The notes beneath the pieces were generated by a model. The model saw only the letters and a program-made list of their open reading frames with translations, was not told the origin of the DNA and did not search any database. A stretch of 64,000 bases of DNA, from assembly GCF_022458985.1 (NCBI RefSeq), contig NC_061773.1, forward strand, positions 1,060,001 through 1,124,000, read 5' to 3'. Origin of the DNA: Mugil cephalus. Taxonomy: Eukaryota; Chordata; Actinopteri; Mugiliformes; Mugilidae. The stretch's first letter is position 1, and each line of letters starts with the position of its first letter. The position numbers and the translations under genes were made by a program. This document shows positions 59,696 through 64,000 of the stretch, piece by piece.

Positions 59696-60646
59696 CCCAA
59701 ACTTCAGATTGCCATGGCACACTTTAAAATCTGAAAATCTCTCGCAGCCCACCCAACAACTCTGATCAACACACAAGACGAATTATTTCTTCTTTTTATT
59801 TCATGAACAGAGCAATACGTTACTATGGCATTAACATGCACAATAATAATCCATCCACATGCACATAACGATTTGTACAGTATGTAAATGACGGTAAATT
59901 GTTGTGGGTTGCTATCTCAGTCTTCCTGTGCCCTGTGGTTATTTAAATGTCTGCGAATGACTGCCATCTGGTGGCCAGTCTCTTTGTGGAGGGAGCAGGC
60001 TATAAAAGGGAGGAGACTATGCATCCCCGTAAGCTCCACCTGTGTCTCTGTGTGTGTGCGCTCACCTGCGCGCACCTCCATCCCTAATCGTTTGTTTCCC
60101 TGGGCTGGCGCGGCGTTAGTGCTGCCGACCTTTTCTTTGTTGGCCTTGTCTTTGTGGCTCTTTGAGAGGCAGAATCAGAGACGGCACCTTTGACATCAAG
60201 CGTTAGTTCCCTTGGTAGAGTGGAACAAGGTATGTGGAGTTCAGATTTGTCTTATTGCTTTATTTTGATGTTTTGATTTAATCTTATCTCTGGTGATGCC
60301 ACCCACGTCATTTTAATGTTTCATTAAATATAAGGCACCCGTACGAAACTCTCCGCCTCATTCTTGGAACCAAGGGTCAGCTACACAGTAACTAATGTAA
60401 TTATTATATTATATTATTATTAAAAAGTTGGTCAGATAAATGAAGAATAAAACGTAATTTAAATCACATGGTTTTGTTCTATTAGTCGTGATCACTTTTT
60501 TAAAATTAAAATATGTAACCATAAATATTTAATGGTTACTTAAAACTTAATTACAAAATAGAAAATGACCTCTCGCGGCCCACCTGCAGTACCTTCGCGG
60601 CCCACCAGGGGGCCGCGGCCCACACTTTAGGAATAACTGCACTAGT
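59696..60646 (+). mobile_element. hAT-type element or derivative, about 950 bp
   Basis: The left end is CAGGGGTTCCCAAACTT. The right end, complemented, is CAGTTATTCCTAAAGTG. Both have the hAT CAG tip and a shared TTCC.AAA core. Flanks TACTCGTC and CACTAGTC match at 6 of 8 bases, fitting an 8-bp target duplication. The interior has a TATAAAA box (60002) and a clean splice donor (ACAAG then GTATGTGG, near 60230) but no transposase frame. Confidence 0.65.
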
Positions 60647-61124
60647 CCATTGTACAGTTTGTATTAGTAGTACTAGTGGGCTGTATGCACATTTTATTTA
60701 ATTTATATAATTTTAAAATATTGTTTTGAGTTTTTCTGCATTGTTAAAAAATTTCTTTTTTGCACTAAAAGCTTTTGCATGGACCTTCATTGTTTTTGAT
60801 TGTGTATTTATAAGTGTTTAGATTTTGCATGAATAACATAGGTCGAAGTAGTTTTACACACATACACACACTTTAAACAAAGGGTAAATAGTGATCTAAC
60901 TGTCAACTCAGAGGGATATGGCAGTGGAATATTTACAGTAAATCCATCAGACTTTAAAATCTTGTTCACACGAGTCAAATGAAGCTATAATCAATATTTC
61001 AGATAATTCAAACTCAAACATTGGTGGGAAATCTGAGTTCGAAATTATTCTGATCCAAATCTCAGCCCATCATTCCACCCTGTGATTATTTCCAGGATAA
61101 AAAAAATCCCATCTGCAATGTCTA

Positions 61125-61434
61125 TATTCGCTCCTGCCTGCTGTTGCTGCTACATTTAAAATAAAACTACATGGCTGGCTATGAAAAGGCATGTGCAATC
61201 AATCCATGCACTCATCAATCGATCAACCAATAGGAGAAAGTTAAGCCAGTGTGGACAGCCCCCTCATCTGAATAACATTTCGTTGTTGTGAAGTGGTGCG
61301 TCAATAAATAAATAAATAAATGGATAAATAAAATAGCATTTATGTCACATATTCAGGTATTTATTTATTTCATTATTTCTGGCATATATTTAGGTTTTTC
61401 ATTCATTTCAATTTTTTATTTCGTCAGAATTGGT
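61125..61434 (-). repeat. inverted repeat arm (right), partner at 53153-53473
   Basis: Reverse complement of the left arm, including GTGTGGACAGCCCCCTCATC and GTCAGAATTGGTCCTCC. Confidence 0.85.
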
Positions 61435-61854
61435 CCTCCGTAGGCACCCAGTTGTAAGCAAGATTTCCAACACGGGCACCGCCACACCTTTACTCCATGC
61501 CGGTGAGATCTGCTCGTCCGAGCAGATTTGCGTGCGAATCGCTTCCAGATGACGTCATTATGTAGGGATGTTGATGTTGCATCTTATAATTGGTTGGACA
61601 ACAGGAAGAAGCAGAAGACAAATTAACAGTTAACGGTTGATATCGAGGCAGAGCAATTTAACGGTTTTGTTTCGTTCTTTTATCCTTTGGATAAACTGAT
61701 AAAAATTGTATTTTTATTTAATCTTTTTCAGGATACAACTTCTTAAATCCTTTTGTACCTAATATGCAAATGAATGGATTGAAATCGAATTATTTTTGTC
61801 ATTTTATTACTTTATTTTTTATGAATAATGTTCTGTTGTATTTTTTGTGGTTTC

Positions 61855-61982
61855 ACATCTCATTCTCTGTACCGCTTAATCCTTCACTAGGGTCATGGGT
61901 GTTGCTGGAGCATATCCCAGCTGGCATCGGGCGAGAGGCGGGGTACACCCTGGACAGGTCGCCAGTCTATCGCAGGGCTAAC
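61855..61982 (-). mobile_element. family 2 SINE fragment, reverse
   Basis: CCGCTTAATCCTTCACTAGG, AGCATATCCCAGCTGG and GGGTACACCCTGGACAGGTC are the complement of the SINE 3' part. Confidence 0.8.
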
Positions 61983-61984
61983 AC

Positions 61985-62510
61985 ACAGTGCGTTTACATG
62001 CAGAGCTTAATCGAGCTATGCTCGAAATTCGACTTTCTGACCTTGTCCTTGTCCCAGTTTACATGCAGCACAAGAAAATCGAATAACTGTTCTCCTCTTC
62101 CACACTAGGTGGCGATACGTGTCTTTTCAGCGGGATAATACCAGGTTAATACAGCCCGATTTCCGGTTGACCTATTATGTGATATAATAAACAAGAGTTG
62201 TTCATGTGGCAGACTGGCATTTCAAACAACAATCAGACGGATAATAGTACATTTTCTACTTCTACTTCTATTTCTAGAAGCAGGTCTTTTGGTGCAGGTA
62301 AGATCCGCGCTATCCCTCAGACGGTTCTTCTAGCGGCTCTGTTCCTCTTCTTCTTCTACGACTGTCGTTCTTGGACATGTTTGTTCCGGGGTCACACACC
62401 AGCGCAGCAGCCGTGGAGCATGCGCACACGCGTTATCCGATTGAAAACTCCAGTTCCAATCGCATTATCTGGTGATAGGTGTTGTAGATGTGGGGTAGGT
62501 CTCCACATCT
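61985..62510. repeat. probable DNA-transposon-derived repeat
   Basis: Two outward-facing pieces with GTTTACATGCAG and AATCGAATAACTG / TTATCCGATTGAAAACTCC resemble a common fish MITE type with such ends. Boundaries are not clear. Confidence 0.4.
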
Positions 62511-63126
62511 GAACGTATTCTCAGTTCCCGCGCCATCTCACCTGACCTTGACTTGATCTCCTGTCATTGGCTCACCACACAGGAAGTGATATTCACTTGC
62601 TCAGTGTAGATCAGTCAAACCCAGTCTAGTGCCCCTGTCAGCATGAGAGACCAACCCACCCAACACAAAGTAACAGTATATATATAGATATATATATATA
62701 TATGCATAGTCTTAAAAATGAGCATATGATAGTATTGTGTAAATGATCCAGTCCCACTTGAGCACAGTGTGTTTTACATCTGCCATGTTTTCTTCCGTTC
62801 TACTGTTATTTTAAGTGTATTTCATCTCTCAAAACAGAGAAAACAACATAAATGAAGTTAAAGATGCATTTCCTGAATTTTGACATTATTATTTACATTT
62901 TTTAGTCCACAGTATTCGTGAAGTGAAAATCTGATATTGTGACAACCCTAAAAGTGTTAATCTAGCATTATTCAAACTGTCACAGTTTATGGGAAAATCC
63001 AAAATTCTATATCGTTCCAAATAGTCCAAGCTGTTCTAAAGCATCCTAATTACAATGATTAATTTCCAATAGCTGTTTTAGTCAACTCAATGGGTGAAAA
63101 CCATAGCTCTCTGTGTGGACAGTCAT

Positions 63127-63430
63127 GGCTAAGGAGCTCACTGAGGACCTGCAGCTGTGCATTGTGGTTGCTCACAAGTCAGGAAAGGGCTATAAGGCCA
63201 AGTCATGTTTAAATATTTTCAAGCTCCAGTGGCTACAGTGCAAAGTATTATGAAAATATACCTGACATTCCATATCATGTACAGTCTCATAGGACGTGGT
63301 CGGAAGTCTCTGTGCTGGCTGGGAGGATAGTGAAAGAGATGAAAAACAATCCAAGGAACCACTAAGGCCATACTGAAGAATCTGGGCTGTGCTGCTGGCA
63401 ATGCCATATATATGTATATGCAGTATGTCC
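63127..63430 (+). mobile_element. Tc1-like transposase remnant
   Basis: ATGGCTAAGGAGCTCACTGA opens a frame reading MAKELTEDLQL and HKSGKGYKAKS, typical of a Tc1 N-terminal helix-turn-helix. Later frames show GRGRKSLC and VKEMKNNP. Multiple stops and frameshifts break it. Confidence 0.75.
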
Positions 63431-63439
63431 ATTCTGCCA

Positions 63440-63720
63440 CTTCAGAATGGATCCTTTGCTGAGGGCAGCCTGTCTCCCATCCTGTCAGAAGCCTCCATTT
63501 CACTCCCTCTTAAGAGTGATAAAGACCCTCTTATGTGTGGTAATTAAAGGCCCATTTCCCTCTTGAATGTTGACCAAAGAGGCTATCAAATATCCTAGCC
63601 CTTATCAAACATAATATCAACTAATCAAACGGGTTTCATGCTTGGAAGGCCAATACATTATTATTAAGTTACTCATTTCATAACACGAGGAGGCTCTTAA
63701 ATATCATTATCTCTCCTAGT
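63440..63720 (+). mobile_element. L1-type LINE reverse transcriptase fragment
   Basis: The frame carries ASISLPLKSDKDP, RPISLLNVD and, after a stop, NQTGFMLGR. This is the ordered motif set at the start of L1-clade reverse transcriptase. Confidence 0.7.
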
Positions 63721-63839
63721 TCCAACTTTCCCTCATTGTCCCTCAATTTGCTCACCAGGCACACTACTGTAGATGGGTCAAAATGCAGAAATGGAATTTC
63801 CCATTGAGGGATCAATAAGGGAACATCTCCGTCTTTTTC

Positions 63840-64000
63840 TGTTCGTTTAGTGCACCACCTGGTCTCTGCCGGGACCTACGCATGGGTTCTGTTTGTGGAC
63901 TTGAGCATGGCGTTCAACACAATTGTCCCTGAGCTTCTCCACCACAAGTTGTCCCAACTCACTGTACCCCCCCTCCACCTGTCAGTGTATCACCAGCTTC
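63840..64000 (+). mobile_element. L2-type LINE reverse transcriptase fragment, runs off the window
   Basis: VLFVDLSMAFNTIVPELLHH is the RT motif A region of L2/CR1-type LINEs. A run of C at 63965-63973 shifts the frame. The rest lies outside. Confidence 0.75.

Noticed and set aside
59888-60193. 101-codon ORF starting MTVNCCGLL
   Set aside because: It lies within the hAT-type element and spans its TATA box and leader; no family resemblance.

Overview
The window is vertebrate nuclear DNA, almost certainly from a teleost and probably a spiny-rayed one. The evidence is small exons with GT..AG introns, long CA/GT microsatellites, and dense fish-type repeats (Tc1/mariner, hAT, Penelope-like, L2/L1 LINEs, Ty3/gypsy, tRNA-derived SINEs). 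The encoded proteins also resemble vertebrate B4GALNT1, OS9, C1GALT1, tachykinin-3 and ApoF. The species cannot be named from the sequence.

Five protein-coding genes can be rebuilt exon by exon. (1) b4galnt1 (GM2/GD2 synthase), minus strand: coding exons 13897 to 4998, a noncoding first exon ending at 16717, 532 codons before the stop. (2) os9 (ER lectin of ERAD), plus strand: 15 coding exons, 18660-29088, about 661 aa. It is head to head with b4galnt1, and a repeat nested inside an inverted copy of itself separates the promoters. (3) c1galt1 (core 1 O-glycan T-synthase), plus strand: 3 coding exons, 31793-38441, 395 aa, with one GC-AG intron. (4) tac3 (tachykinin 3), minus strand, 42252-41684, a 100-aa precursor that converges on c1galt1. 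It lies almost entirely outside the long open reading frames, is read from splice sites, and is unusual in sequence. (5) An apof-like gene, plus strand: one coding exon, 50319-51608, 429 aa.

Three of the five genes act in protein or lipid glycosylation or its quality control: b4galnt1 on gangliosides in the Golgi, c1galt1 on mucin-type O-glycans in the Golgi, and os9 reading trimmed N-glycans in the ER. No operon-like linkage exists; they share a chromosomal block. From general knowledge B4GALNT1, OS9, TAC3 and APOF all lie on human 12q13-q14, whereas C1GALT1 is on human chromosome 7.

Repeats fill the rest. There are MITE fragments at 0.2-5.7 kb, a decayed Tc1 transposon with intact ends at 7.4-8.5 kb, a 362-bp MITE beside a b4galnt1 splice donor at 12.3-12.7 kb, and a long-TIR foldback element in an os9 intron (22.3-23.5 kb). 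A Penelope-like remnant and a BED-type fragment lie in c1galt1 intron 1. A broken LINE lies at 45.5-47.2 kb. From 52 to 64 kb the sequence is a pile of nested mobile elements with no host gene I could support.

The most interesting observations are these. The tac3 precursor has an FVSLM core instead of FxGLM, and its neurokinin-B position appears degenerate. Two tandem near-consensus ER-stress elements sit just upstream of the os9 start. Transposon-borne CRE/CCAAT modules lie in the b4galnt1/os9 divergent promoter. Non-canonical GC splice donors occur in c1galt1 (strong) and b4galnt1 (weak).
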